Shown in pieces: positions 1 to 12,846 of a stretch of 64,000 bases of DNA. The notes beneath the pieces are model-generated. The model saw only the letters and a program-made list of their open reading frames with translations. It searched no databases and was not told the DNA's origin. Source of the DNA: Chrysopilus asiliformis (taxonomy: Eukaryota; Arthropoda; Insecta; Diptera; Rhagionidae); assembly GCA_964034945.1 (NCBI GenBank), contig OZ035961.1, positions 70,791,931 through 70,855,930 on the forward strand. Direction: 5' to 3'. A program made the position numbers and the translations under genes. Position 1 is the first letter of the stretch, and each line of letters opens with the position of its first letter.

Positions 1-833
1 TAAATTATTGTAAACGGTAGCGGCAAATGAATATACTTGAGGAATGGAAATTAAATTGGAATTTCAATTTAAAAAATGTAAGGCATAGGATTTGTACTTG
101 ATAAGTTAAACAAAAGAATGCTGAAAAAAAGGGACAGAGGTTGATTTGACTAATTTAATAGAGTGTATAAAAAAAGTCTTGAAATATCAAATTTTGTTAA
201 AATATTTGTTAAAACTTTTTTATTTATATATTTGTTAACATGCATAATATTTAATAGAAATCTACAAAATATGGAAAAGCGAAAATTTTTAATCCTTCAG
301 ACTTCTAAGAGTGTAAAAAATTTCAGACTTCCGAGAGTTAAAGTTATTAAAACATTTTATACCAATAGAATTAAATGGGTATTTTTTAATGCTTTTGTAT
401 TAACTTTTAATCCCAGTTCTGGAATTCGATATTTTTTAATCAAATTTATATTATTTTTCAATATTTTTAAAAAAATTTTAATGCATTTTTATGATGCTTT
501 TGTTATATCATAAAAATGCATTAAAAAAAGCGGTTGCAATAAATTTTAATAAAAAAGTATTAAATGAATAGCGTATATTTGGATTACAAAATTACCAGAA
601 AATGCATTTAAAAAAATAAGGCGATTGCATTAAAATTTAATAAAAAAAGTATTAAAATGAATATGCCTTTTATTAGAATTGAATTAACACCTATTTGGGT
701 TAAGATTATATGATTTCATGTGGACATAAATTTTTTGTCTAAACAGAATTGAAAATCCTTTTTACACCGCGCTAGAGGTTTTAAAAATTAACTCCACCCT
801 GTGATGTCAAATTTTTCGTTTTTAACACCACAT
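1..833. other. ap: AT-rich intron, no feature recognised
   Basis: Very AT-rich, with a local duplicated segment (ATAAAAATGCATTAAAAAAAG-type at 505-535, 600-660). No gene or element recognised. Confidence 0.5.
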
Positions 834-1060
834 GTCATTAAATTTAAGCTATGCTTTCGGGAGGTATAAAAAAAATCCCCGAACTTTTTCGAGAGTATAC
901 GTAATCAAGCTACGTAATATTTTCATTCACGAACATGGACTTAACGTCCTCAGTACACTTGAACTAAGCGAGCTCAACTCCGTGAGCTAAGTTTCTCGCT
1001 GAAAGTAAAATCCTTAGTATTTACAGTGGTGACCGCACACTTCAGCGAAACTATGAAACT
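834..1060 (+). mobile_element. Possible LTR fragment with primer-binding site
   Basis: From TGTCATTAAATTTAAGC to CTTAGTATTTACA (about 190 bp, TG...CA) there is a TATA-like GAGGTATAAAAA, followed at once by GTGGTGACCGCAC, which resembles the TGGxGACC primer-binding/leader of insect LTR elements. No gag or pol follows, so at best this is a remnant. Confidence 0.3.
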
Positions 1061-1716
1061 ACGTCGCCTAGTCATGGGCGACACGTGCTAAGCTCGCTCG
1101 CATAGTTCAGACCTCAATTACGCGAATGACTTCGCTGGCATCGCTGACACTCACATATACATACTTTCGGCGTTATACAGTGTAGAATCGGTGTTTGCAA
1201 AAGTGTAGTATTTTGTGGACATAAATGTGTAAGTGCCAATTGCATTTGGACTGGAAAACGTGACCCTTGGAGTAGGGATGTCAAATTTTTGAAAAAACCG
1301 GTTTCGGTTAAACCGGTTTCGGTTAAACCGGTTTTTAAGACTTCGGTTTAAACCGGGCCGATTTAACTGGGTCCAAAAAACCGGTTATTAAAACACCGAA
1401 AAACCGTTTTGTTCAAATTGGGTAGGTTAGGTCTTAGACGCAACAAATACACTATAATACAAAAAAAAAGACGTGAAGTGCCATATAATCCATTAAGAGG
1501 CCATAAATGGCACAATATAATATTGTATTTGGTTTAGAGTGCCTAAAAAGAAGTGTTTCTAACAAATAAGTTGCACGAAAATTGGTTTAAAATTATTTTT
1601 CCGTAAAAAAAATGATCGGTTTTTTTGAACGGTTTTGCACAATAGAAGCGTCGTCTGTTGCGTTGTGAGATAAACACAGAAAAATTAAAAGTGAACTAAA
1701 GTAGAAAATATATAAA
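1061..1716. other. ap: Intron sequence with AACCGGTTTCGGTT tandem motif
   Basis: Around 1296-1345 AACCGGTTTCGGTTA is repeated in tandem after TAGGGATGTCAAAT, which resembles a hAT terminus. The partner end was not found. Nothing else recognised. Confidence 0.35.
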
Positions 1717-2256
1717 CATAACAAAAGCTATAATTGCCAATCTGGCAATCATTGGAGACCCGTATGGTCATATTCGTATCAAAATTCGAACAGTTGTACC
1801 AAAATTCCACTTTGAAGTCAAACTTTCCAATAAGATTTTTTAAAATTTACTCCAATCGGATTTTGATGTATGGGAGTTTTATGTAGAATCATATCCTAAA
1901 TAACTTTTGTTCTTGCACTTTTTTGATAAGATGCACCGTTTTTGAGATATTCACAAAAACCGTTTTCGTTCGTATGGGGGTACCCCCCTAATGGTCCATT
2001 TTTGCCCATTAACGAACTTAGCCGCGCATTTTACGAAAAACGGATCTGCGCAAAATTTCAAGTCTCTAGCTCAATCCGTGCGCCCGCAATCCGCGCAGAC
2101 GGACAGACAGACAGACGGACGGACATGCAGAAATTAATTATTTTTATCATTCTAAACACACTGGTGTAATTCATTTTTGTGTGTGATGACGGGATCTTGG
2201 CGTTACAAACGGTAAGGCAAAGTTAATATACCCTTTGGTTTCACCATACGGGTATA
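1717..2256 (-). mobile_element. Family-A DINE-1/mini-me-like element
   Basis: CATAACAAAAGC to CATACGGGTATA, RGAC block at 2097-2126. The short open frame over it is repeat-derived and has relatives in every family-A copy. Confidence 0.84.
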
Positions 2257-3111
2257 ATAAAATGTTTTTATGTGCATACAGAGCTCAGCGAGCGGTGTTG
2301 CAAACGCATAAAATTGTTGCCACCATAGTCGTCACAATTTTACCAGTGTTGCCAATTTTTTTATGGCCATCACATGTATTTGTTGTTGTTATTGCCACAA
2401 TACTGCCATAACTTTTGGGCCGGATGCAAAAATATTATGGCAGTATCAACCAACATACTCGCAGAAAATTTGCAGTAACTTTTTCCTGCATTTTTTTGTG
2501 GTTCTTTTCGAATTTGATGATTTTTTCATAAGAAATCTAGCATTCTGCTCACTTTCCCAGTACTCTAAGTCAAAGTTCGTGAATGGAAACCCTACATTAG
2601 TCGTGCTGTAATTGCCATGGATTAAAAACTTAAAACTATCAAATCTTTGTTTTTTTTTCATTTACCACATTCAATAAATGTAAATGCGAATGATATCACT
2701 GGGAACAATCGATTAATCAAGCAAAAGTGATTTTAAATAAGTTACTATAACGTTTTAGGCTTTGTAATTTTAAAAATGCTAATCAAACTGTAATTTTTCA
2801 TTATTAATATAAATTATGCTGTAGATACGGTCCTCAGAACCACCATATAAAAATCATATAGGTTAAGAATTAAGAAAATCCAAAATTACGTGAATTTATG
2901 AACATTACTCAAAATTTAGTATTTATTCCGTACAAGTTCCAAAGCAAACTAATGACACTTTCGACTCCCAGGTTTAGGGCACGCCTTAATTATAAGCATT
3001 CCTTGTCTTTTTTTAAGTTCCAATTCTGTTACTTTGAGGTGCAGTTGGCCTCGAATACGCAAAACAAATTCAATTATAAAGTTGTTTTTTAAAATTTTCG
3101 TTTTTACTTTC
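2257..3111. other. ap: Intron, no gene recognised
   Basis: Contains short inverted TACTGCCATAAC/TTATGGCAGTA (2400-2450). Otherwise AT-rich sequence with no recognised feature. Confidence 0.5.
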
Positions 3112-3640
3112 CTCTTTTTTAGAGGGAAGTATTGTATTCATGACGTAGACAAACTCGAGAACGGGAGCAGATAGAAAATTTCTGATCAGTACGAAATTCG
3201 TTTCAGGCAAAATCATGAGGTCTGTCGGTCGGTCTGTCAATCTATCGGTATGTGGCCTGTCCGTTCTACATATCTTAAATTAACTCGAGAACGCGTTGAG
3301 CTCGTAACTTAATATTTTTTGTGAATGAGTTTAACCGAAATCGTAGTTTTCTATTAACTTTTGGAAAATTAACGTCAACTATAACGGGTACCTCCCATAC
3401 ACTTCTCGAAAACTAAGCGCTTTTTATAAAAAATATGAAATCCAAATTTAGCTTGTTCATAGCGAACGGGACATATATGTTCCAGCGAAAAGTTAGAAAC
3501 AACTGAACTTAAAAATTTCAAAATACTGATGGGACACATATTTTCCACTATAAAATACTAATGGGACACATATGACCCACCACAAAGTTTCGCTAAGGGT
3601 TAAAGGAAATAAAATTTCCTACATTTTTTGCTGCAACGGC
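3112..3640 (+). mobile_element. Family-B-related GTCY repeat
   Basis: TAGAGGGAAGTATTGTATTC near the start, then GTCTGTCGGTCGGTCTGTC and a downstream part that matches 38998-39225 in reverse (GCGTTGAGCTCGTAACTT region against AGTTGCTAGCTCAACGCG). Confidence 0.5.
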
Positions 3641-3743
3641 TGTTTTTGTGTCTCTAACGGTTGCTGAGGAATTTCAGAAAATGTTGTTATATTCTATATG
3701 ATAATCGTATAGAAGCATATTAGATTTAGTATACCGTTTTTAA

Positions 3744-4300
3744 CGAAATTGAACCAATCGTCGGACACAAAAATTACCACCACCATGGTGTTTGATATGA
3801 AAAATTTTGATTTTCGCTTGTCCGTCCGTCTGCTTGTCGATCTGTCGGAGAACACCATAACTTTCGAAAGGATTGAGCCAGAGGCTTAATATTATGTGCA
3901 GTTCCGTTTTTAGCAAATAGCAAGACTGAGTTCTTGAACGGGCGAAATCGGACCATTCCTTCGCCCCTCCTTCACACAAATGAAAAAGTTTTTTGCAATA
4001 TTCTTGAAAACGGTGAGTCGTATTAAAAAATTTATGTAACAAAAATATGTTTAGAATATCATTCTACATAACTCATCCATACATCAAAATCCAATTGGGC
4101 TACTCATTCCTCCATCCCTCATACAAATGGGTTACTTTTTGGTATTTTGTCGAAAAATTTATAGAGATGAAATGTATTAAGAATCTGATTCTACATTGAT
4201 GTACGGAACATCAAAATCCGCTCTCTCCCACACAAATGGATTTTTTTAAATTTGTGTGTGCCCATATAGAGAATTTGACCATTGGCCCCTGGTTATTGTA
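3744..4300 (+). mobile_element. Family-G GTCY-bearing repeat
   Basis: CGGACACAAAAATTACCACC, then TTGTCCGTCCGTCTGCTTG, then the 'gagttcttgaac..ccattccttc.cccctcc' body. The whole order recurs at 42385-42960, and the layout parallels family A. It is probably a diverged relative. Confidence 0.55.
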
Positions 4301-5479
4301 GCTTTTCATATATTTTTTCACATATTTTTTCAGAACTTAAATATTGCAGAGGAATATTTTGTGTTGATCACAACTGATAATTTATCAAGTATCGTTAAAA
4401 GAAGTTATTTCGGTTATGATGGCATCAATGAATGATATTAAATCAGTTTTTGTGATTCATTTGTTGGACAACTTAAATGCCGCTAGTTTCTCACTATTAT
4501 ACTTTTGTGCAGGTGTTTTCCTTATTTGAAGAACATAAGAATTTAAACTGTAAATTTATTAACTTTTAATATTTCAGTATGTCGTTTCTTTTTTTATTTT
4601 CATCTTGAAAGATTTTTTGGCTGTTTTTAGCACTTTCTGTGTTTAGCCATTATTAAGATTCAAATGAAAATAATCAAAATGATTTTTTTTTGGCTTTGGA
4701 AAAACGTTAATGATTTCTCTCAGAAAATCAAGAGAAAAATAAATTTTGAAGCAATTTGAAAGTAAACCTAACCTGATTTACAGCTTTTAGAACTTTGATT
4801 AATTTCATTTCACCTATTGGTGTTGGATTATGTTGAAAACACATTTATTAAACTCTTTTATACGATCCAGCGTATTTAAGGTTTAGAGATCAGTAGCATA
4901 TTTTTTTAATTAATTTTAGCGTTTGTTATAGAAATAGCTTATGATGTAGGAAACATCTGAATATTTTCTCTAAGGCTAACCAACCTTTTTAGCATAAAAA
5001 ATCGAAACGATTTTGGTGTTCTTTGATTTGTAAAGTTTATCAACATTAATTAGTTAACTATGAAAAAACCTTAGTCGGCGATGATGACAATTAATTAGAG
5101 ATTTTATAACTCCTTCTCAGATAAGGAAACACTGCTTTCATAAACATAAACACTGCTTTCATTAAAGTACATAAACATACTTATAAGTGTTCTTACATAC
5201 GTGGTTGTGTTTTGATAACACGGGAACTAACAATTTGTGTCTTAATAAACCAATATTACAAGTTTGATATAAATTGCTTGCGGTTACATTTTATGTCAAT
5301 ATTTACATAATATATCGAATACATATCGCTTTAACTTCATCTATATTTTGGATTTGTTTATATTTATTGAAGTTAACGTTATCGTTTTTGCAACAACATT
5401 GACACCCTACTCGTGTGTCAGGATATTTTCGTTTAAGATGAAAATTTCGGATGATTTTCATAAGGAAGGCTTCATAATT
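4301..5479. other. ap: AT-rich intron, nothing recognised
   Basis: No ORF, inverted ends or family match seen. A short direct repeat 'taaacataaacactgctttcat' near 5140-5165. Confidence 0.5.
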
Positions 5480-6960
5480 ACTTTCTTCTACGGAGTATAA
5501 TAAAGTATTGTATTCATGAAAAATTTCGACCTCTTAATTTTGCCTAAAAAACATTTCCCGATCACTCCTGAGCAGTGTTCAAAACTTTATTTTGTTATAT
5601 CGTTCTTTTCGCTCTTAAAAGTTTCGCTCCCAACGACAAGAACGCTTGCTGCGTTTTCTGACTCCCGTTCTCAAGAACGAAAATGATTTTCAAACGCAAT
5701 CGTTCTGTAAAGAGAGAAATTTTCAGCTCCGCTGTACTGTTGCTAGGAGTCGGAACGAGCTATGCACATTTTTCGTTCTCCCTCCCAAGTTAAGAACGAA
5801 ATGATTTCTATTTAAGTTTTCGTTCCTTGTTCAAACCGGTTTCTGGGTCTCGCATAAAAATGAATGAAAGCCTCGAGCGATGGCTTTTGGCTATGTTGCA
5901 CACACACATATAAGTATGTATTTTATTAGTGAGAGAACGATATTTCGCTCCCAGCATTAACGTTCTTTTCTCAAAGAACGTAAAAACAAAACGCAAATTA
6001 AAAATCCTAAGAGCAAGAACGTAAAAACAATAATTTCGTTCTCGTTCTTGGGAGCGTTTTTCTGAAATGCCGAATTTCGTTCTCTAGAGAGTGATTTTTA
6101 TTTTCTATTGATTTCAATGCCTCCTTGGGAGCAGAACGAAAGACTACAAATGGGAGCGTTTTGAACACTGCTCCTGAGTCGATTAGAGTCATATTAAAAA
6201 AATGTCGTTCTGTCTGTCAGTCTGTCTGTCAGTCTGTGTACAAGATTTCTCAAAAACTAATAGAGCTAGCGCCATGAAATTTTATAGGCATGTTGGGTCC
6301 TGAAATGGGACGATCCTATCAACTTTTGGTGGAAATCCGTTAACCGGAAGTATCCAAAATGGCGGTTTTTCAAAAATCGCAATTTCGTTTTTCTCGATTT
6401 ACTCCCAAACTACGCGTTTTTTAGTGGCTTTAAGTATGACAAAACTTGGAGAAAATAAAATTTCCCACACTTTTGTCATCTCAACCTGTTATCGAGATAA
6501 ACCGTTATTTCCAAAAAAAAAAAAACAGTTTTTTGCGATTATCTCGAAAATTACCGGGTTTTTGCTGACTGAATGTATGAAGTGAATGAATGAAAATGGC
6601 ATTCTGCACAGATTTGTCTTTTACCGTTATCCGTTATATTTTACCGTTATTGAGATATTTTCATTAATATGTAAAAAATCATATTTTTGCGAATAATTTG
6701 CAAACTAACGGTTTTTCGACATTTCAGTTAAAAGAATAATTAAAGATGTTAACATTTTCCACATTTTTGCCTTTTACCGTAAATTGATATCTTTTACAGT
6801 TCTCAAGTTATCTCAAATTTTGTACGTTTTTGATATTTTCGAATAAACCAAGAATTTATTAGGAGGTTGTATTGGGTTGACAATACGACAGGGCTATAAC
6901 GTAAATTGCACAGGGTCGTAGATTTTGTAGAAGAAAGTTTTGTGTTGACCACAACTGATA
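5480..6960 (+). mobile_element. Family-B GTCY-bearing repeat, interrupted by a hAT MITE
   Basis: Begins ACTTTCTTCTACGGAGTATA, contains AAGTATTGTATTCATGA and a GTCTGTCTGTCAG block at 6206-6240, followed by AT-rich sequence with repeated 'ttttaccgttat..gagatatttt' segments. Related sequence recurs at 7005-7660. No coding region. Confidence 0.6.
5573..6170. mobile_element. hAT MITE, 598 bp, 8-bp TSD
   Basis: TIRs CAGTGTTCAAAAC and GTTTTGAACACTG, flanked by perfect CTCCTGAG (5565-5572 and 6171-6178). The interior is rich in GTTCTTTTCGCTC/GAACGAAA inverted motifs. The paralogous empty site is at 31166-31173. Confidence 0.9.
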
Positions 6961-7004
6961 TTTTTTTTTTCATATTTTCTTACTTTTTTGTACACAGTTT
7001 TTTA

Positions 7005-7660
7005 TACAAAAATACAAGTATTGTATTCATGAATTATTACTAAAATCTGTCTGTCAGTCTGTGTTTTCAAAAACTACTTGAGCTAAATGAAATTTTACAA
7101 GGACGTTTTGTCTACGCATTTTTCTGTAACTAAAGTGGGAGACAATGATATTTTCTAGACTTCGCAAGCCGTGATCCAGATAATCCGTTATTTCAAACAA
7201 TTCAGTTTTGTGCGATTATCTCCTAAACTAACAAGTTTTTATGTAGCTATAAATTTAAGATTCTCCACATTTTTGGCTTTTATCGTTATCTGCTATCTTT
7301 TGCCGTTATTGAGATATTTTCATTAAAAAGCAAAGAAAATAGATTATCGCTAACTGCTTGCAAACTAAGGCGCGTAATCAACCTGGGTTTTGTTAAACAT
7401 AAATTTAAACTGACATATTGCCATGGCGACATATTGCTATGAATGTTTAACAAAATTTTTGCTTAAAAACCACTATGAATACACGCCTAATCGTTTTTTT
7501 TGTAAAAACCCTTAGAACAAGAAATTTATCAACCATTTTGCCTTTTGCCGTAAATGGATATCTTTTACCGTTATCGAAAGGTTTAACTATTGTTTTATCC
7601 GTCGTCATATACTGTAAAGTGCACAAGAACGTAGATATTGTATAAAAAGTTAACATAAGA
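7005..7660 (+). mobile_element. Family-B repeat copy
   Basis: AAGTATTGTATTCATGA at 7018, a short GTCTGTCTGTCAGTC block, and the same 'ttttgccttt(t)accgtaaat.gatatctttt' segment as the copy at 5480-6960. Confidence 0.5.
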
Positions 7661-7983
7661 TATTTTTCTAATTCGTTCGGGAAATAATTCTTATTTGTTG
7701 AATAAAAAATGAATTCTATAAGGTTTGGTTGAGATCTTATTCGAAACTAAACACTTTTAATATTTAAATTGGTCCGGGTGAAATCGCAAAGCAATTTTTC
7801 GTTTGCATGGATGGGCGGTTAAAAAAAACTTTTTGTTTGGCGTGTGCCGCACGGGTAAAAATGTTTGCTATTTTTCTTGCCTCGTTAAGGGAAATAAATT
7901 CTTTTTGAGTATATTTTTGAGTTCGTTGATATTTGGTTAAAATTGATATTATTTTTACCCCCGACGGAACGGAGAAGGTATAA

Positions 7984-8468
7984 GTTGGCCCTCCATTACC
8001 ATGACTTTTCCCAACTGCAAAAAAATAGAGACACATTTATGTGAAGAAACCTTGGCGAGAAAGGGAGATAAGAATCAACTGCAAAAATAATTTCCCCTCT
8101 TTTTTTATGGCGATTTTATGGTTGCAGTTGCCGGACTTGAACTTTTTTATAGCGATTTCTACTACAATCACACATTGTCCCTGTAAGTGAATAGTGAGCA
8201 CAGACACATACAAAGTGCTATTATAGCGTCGCTGTCATTTTTCATGTAGTTCAACCACACACATACAGCTGTATAGCTTTATTTCTATGCCAATTTGAAC
8301 CTTATATTCATAGTATAAGGTTTGATATGATTGCTATAAAATTGTTAAACTGGAAAGGAAAGCGTTTATACTTGTATTCAGTCATTCCTCTTTAGATCTA
8401 TATAACTCTATCTTGCTCTAGTTTTCTGCATTTTTTTGCAGTTACAGAAGCCATGGTAATGGAGATCC
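7984..8468. mobile_element. Inverted-repeat element with CTCCATTACCATG ends
   Basis: CTCCATTACCATGACTT...AACTGCAAAAAAAT on the left is matched in reverse complement by CTCCATTACCATGGCTT...AACTGCAAAAAAAT on the right. No clear target duplication. Probably a MITE. Confidence 0.5.
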
Positions 8469-9192
8469 TCCTATATGCGTAAATAATGAAAGGAATATTT
8501 TAGTGTACAAGAGTTCCCTCTCCCCCTCAATTTAAACCCCCTCTCCTTGTATCTTCTGATCCACTGAACCGATTTCGATCCCGCTTCCGCCATTTCCAGA
8601 GAACAAATAATCTAGAGAATAAACTCTTAGAACAAATTTTTAGAGAAAATTTTTCCACTGTGAGATGAAGCAAGAAGATCCGATGTAACACGGAAAAAAT
8701 TATCCATTCGATTCCTCCATCTCATTGAATAGATACGACGAGAAATGATTAGAAAATGTTCTCTCTGCTTCGTGCTCCCTAGTCTAAAAGTAATTAACTT
8801 TTAGGCCGTAGCTAGTGAATGATAGGGACATTTTTCCCCCCTTCGAAGGGGAAATTTGTCAAAAATTTGTTCGGCAGAGTTTTTTCTATATATTCCTTAT
8901 TCTATGCTTTCGTTATGTTTAAATCAAGGAAATTGATATTTTGTCTGCTTAGTTTGCCAACGCTCAATAAAATTTGAAATATCGATTTGGGGAAATCGAA
9001 AAATTTTTGATTTGCTTTTAAAACTGTTGTATGTTGTAAAAGTGATGTGCATAATGTTGCACGCCACTATATATCATGGTGATGTTGGTCAGAAACCGTA
9101 ATTTTAACGACCTCTGGAGTAAATGTTTGCTTATTGCCACCCAAATTTTAAGCGCAACATTTACGGTGACATTTCAGATTTCAAACTCATAG
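8469..9192. other. ap: Intron, nothing recognised
   Basis: Ordinary AT-rich sequence between the 7984-8468 element and the TA MITE. Confidence 0.5.
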
Positions 9193-9194
9193 TA

Positions 9195-10647
9195 GGGGAA
9201 CCCGGGGCTAGAATTAACAGGGGTAAGTATTAACAAGCCAATTCCCGCCGAAATATACGACCCAGAATCTCGAAATTTGGTTTTTGTCCATCATTCGATA
9301 AGGTCAATCATATCGTGACTCATCAGTCATAAACAGTTAATTGCTAGTGAATGTTTAGCACAGAGACCGAAATTTAGCTGGTAAACGAACTTTTTATGGT
9401 TTGGAATATTTTGATTTCTGTCTTAGTTTTTTATATTATTGAATATAACTTTGCCGATAATGTAAGTTAATGAAGCTATAATTAATAATATCCTTTGGTT
9501 TTATTACAATCCTTAACTATATTTTTGTGTGTGGTTAATAATTAAAAAAAAGGAGTGTCGGAGCTATAACAAACCCATGGGGCAAGAATTAACAATATAA
9601 TGTCATAGACATAGAGTAAGAATTCTCATACTATGTTTTTATAGATACAAATTATGTACAAAAAGCTTCCCTGAGACCTTTTTTTAGATAATAATAATTG
9701 TTTTTGTTTTTTAAAACGACTTAATTTTTTTTGTCAATTTATGTTCCTTGAAAAGGATATTTATTTGGTTAATTTCATATATTTGAATTTAAAAGGATAT
9801 ATATTTTGTATATTTTATAATTTTTGTGAAAAAAAAATCTTTTCTTTTAATTATTTCCATGTTAAAACTTATGTTAATACTTACCCCATCGTTGTTAAAA
9901 CTAGCCCCGTGACCGGGGTTAGTTTTAACAGATGACATTTTTTCATAAAAATGATTTTTTTTCATATAGGGACTACCTGGTTGAAACTTTTTTTATTTCT
10001 TATGATACCTGAAGACCTACAGTATGGCTAGATATAAACACAATATCAAACATAACAAAAGCTATAATTGCCAATCTGGCAATTATTGAAAACCCGTATG
10101 GGGATTTAAGTGAACAGCGAACAGTTGTATCAACATTCCACTTTGAAGTCAAATTTTCCAATAAGATTTTTTAAAATTTATTCCAATCGGATTTTCATGT
10201 ATGGGAGTTTTATGTAGAATCATATCCTAAATAACTTTTGTTCTTGGACTTTTTTGATAAATTTCACTGTTTTTGAGATATTCAGAAAAAACGTTTTCGT
10301 TCGTATGGGGGGTACCCCCCCTAATGGTCCATTTTTGCCCATTAACGAACTTAGCCTCACATTTTACGAAAAACAGATCTGTGCAAACTTTCAAGTCTCT
10401 AGCTCAATCCGTGCGCCCGCAATCCGCGCCACAGACGGACGGACGGACGGACGGACATGCTAAATCCAACTTTTTTTTTATCAGTCTAAACACAATGGTG
10501 TAATTCATTGTTTTGTGTGATGACGGGATCTTGGCGTTACAAACGGTAAGGCAAATCAAGGTTTCACCATACGGGTATAAAAATATTACTTGTTAAAAAA
10601 ATATGACCCAATTTCCAAATTTTGTTAATACTAGCCCCGGCTTCCCC
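9195..10647. mobile_element. TA-flanked MITE with GGGGAACCCGGGGCTAG ends
   Basis: The left end GGGGAACCCGGGGCTAGAAT and the right end in reverse complement GGGGAAGCCGGGGCTAGTAT match at 18 of 20, with TA on both sides (9193-9194, 10648-10649). Further CTAGCCCCG/CGGGGTTAG motifs lie inside at about 9900-9925. About 0.9 kb without the nested family-A copy. No coding region. Confidence 0.68.
10051..10580 (-). mobile_element. Family-A DINE-1/mini-me-like element nested in a TA MITE
   Basis: CATAACAAAAGC to CATACGGGTATA with RGAC block at 10433-10456. It lies inside the 9195-10647 element. Confidence 0.84.
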
Positions 10648-10930
10648 TACCCTATGTTTCTGTATACAATCAATCCGACCAAGTTTGTCGTCGTAAAAAG
10701 TTGAATAGAATTTAACTTTTGTCGGTCAGCTCGCCGACAAAATTTCATTTTTCGCAATTGTTGTAAAATCGAAAAGATACTCATATTTTCACTCACATTA
10801 TTTACTTTAGCGTTTTATTTTTTTGCCGTATCGGAAACCAATCTAATTATTTTCACTGATCACAATATCACTTAAAACACTATAACCGCTAAATATTATA
10901 ATCACTTGAACACAATTTTTCAACACTTTT

Positions 10931-11484
10931 TATACCCGTATGGTGAAACCAAAGGGTATACTAACTTTGCCTTACCGTTTGTAACGCCAAGATCCCGTCA
11001 TCGCACACAAAAATGAATTACACCAGTGTGTTTAGAATGATGAAAAAAGTTGAATTTTCCATGTCCGTCCGTCTGTCCGTCCGTCTGTCCGTCCGTCCGT
11101 CTGTCTGTCTGTCTGTCTGTCTGTCTGTGGCGCGGATTGCGGGCGCATGAATTGATCTAGAGACTTGAAATTTTGTGCAGATCCGTTTTTCGTAAAATGC
11201 GAGGCCAAGTTCGTTAATGGGCAAAAATGGACCATTAGAACGAACGAAAACGATTTTTGCGAATATCTCAAAAACGGTGCATCTTATCAAAAAAGTCCAA
11301 GAACAAAAGTTATTTAGGATATGATTCTACATAAAACTCCCATACATCAAAATCCGATTGGAACAAGTTTTAAAAAATCTTATTTGAAAGTTTGAATTCA
11401 AATGAAATTTTGATACGCCGTTCAATTAAATCACCATACGGGTTTTCAATAATTGCCAGATTGGCAATTAAAGCTTTTGTTATG
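10931..11484 (+). mobile_element. Family-A DINE-1/mini-me-like element
   Basis: Full-length, from TATACCCGTATGGTGAAACC to the hairpin and TTTTGTTATG. A GTCY block of about 70 bp lies at 11061-11130, here the longest of the ordinary copies. Confidence 0.85.
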
Positions 11485-12846
11485 TTTATATTATTAAACA
11501 ATTAATTAAAACTGTGAAATATGAGCGAATTGATGAGCTCACTAGGTATATTTTTGCTTATTTCAAATATTTACTAAAATTTAATATTTTACACTAAGTG
11601 GTTAATAATAAATTGTGGTAAAGCCGCAAATAATGTTTCCGTGTATTTTGTTGTTGGTTACTAATACTATTTTATGACGATAACAGCTATTGTAATAGCA
11701 AATGTGAATATCCTAACGTTAAAACCCTTAATTTAAAATTTTCTGGCACTTAAATTTGACAATATTTGAGATCAAAAAAACTTTAGTCGGTTTAAAAAAA
11801 AAATTAATAAGCTTTTTCAATGGATTTTTTTTTTGTTAAATCAATGTTGAAGACATTTTTGTTTGTCTCGTCTAGATACTCATAAAAAATTAGCGAATTT
11901 TTATTTGAGTTACACTGTGGTAAAAAAACTCGTTAAACTTGATTATGTACTGCACATTTAACACAAGAAGGAATGAAGATATCCTGCTTCATTCCTTCTT
12001 GTGTTAAGTCACAGAACAATGTCGACATGATTCGAAAATGTTTAGTTTTTTAATGGATATACTTACAAGGTCAAGTAAGCGACTGCAAATTCGAAATGAC
12101 CGGCCGCTAGACAGTTGTTGACTTGGTCAAGTGATAAATTGACTGAAAGCAATGCCTTTCAACTCGTAAGGTTGAAATGACTTGACAAAAGGGCTACGAT
12201 AATAACAATCGCTTTACTAAAAATTAACTACGGGCTTGTGCCGACGTGTGTCAGTAAACGACTTGTACAGGCATCATAAAACATTACAATGCGAAACTAT
12301 GTGCAACTAGTAATTATACCTTACGGTTTTTCGACTGAAATCACACATTTCGTTCTTCTGAATAAGCAATGACAAATTATAAACAACAACCTATATCATA
12401 GCAGGTGAACACTATTGATATTTTTTGGAAGATTGCGGGATTTTGTAAGGTGTATTTTTCGGTTGCATTTTTAATTTATAGAGATTTTATTGACCATTTA
12501 AATACTGCTTCTTTAGTCCTTTTAGGTATTTTTTTTTTTGAAATTCTCTTTATTACATGTCTATAACCTTAAAAAACATATGAGAATGTACATTTGGAAT
12601 GTGAGGTTATGTAACAGGGACATGATCTCCTCAATAAAGGTTTTTAACAATTTTTTTCCCGCTGGGGCTACGGTTTTATATGGATTGCGAACCATGGATG
12701 AATTGCAACATTCGTAAGGTTTTTACGTTGCAACCCATCAACAGCAGAGGCCGTTATAGCAATCTAGGCCGATGATGTCGTTGACACCAAGCGGGAACTA
12801 TCAGTATTCATTTCGTAAAGCAAGTTGAGTGGACTTGAATGACAGC
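11485..12846. other. ap: Intron, only the 21-bp hairpin stands out
   Basis: Apart from the hairpin at 11958-12007 no feature is recognised. Confidence 0.5.
11958..12007. repeat. Perfect 21-bp hairpin, 8-nt loop
   Basis: Two 21-nt arms centred on ACACAAGAAGGAATGAAG and its exact complement, with loop ATATCCTG. No flanking duplication is evident. Confidence 0.9.

Noticed and set aside
10254..10503. Short recurrent peptides such as NGPFLPINELS with Arg-Thr-Asp tails over many places
   Set aside because: They are translations of family-A repeats in different copies and orientations. Frames are not maintained from copy to copy.
11958..12007. microRNA precursor
   Set aside because: The whole stem-loop is only 50 nt, with a fully paired 21-bp stem. 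It lacks the length and mismatches of a fly pre-miRNA.
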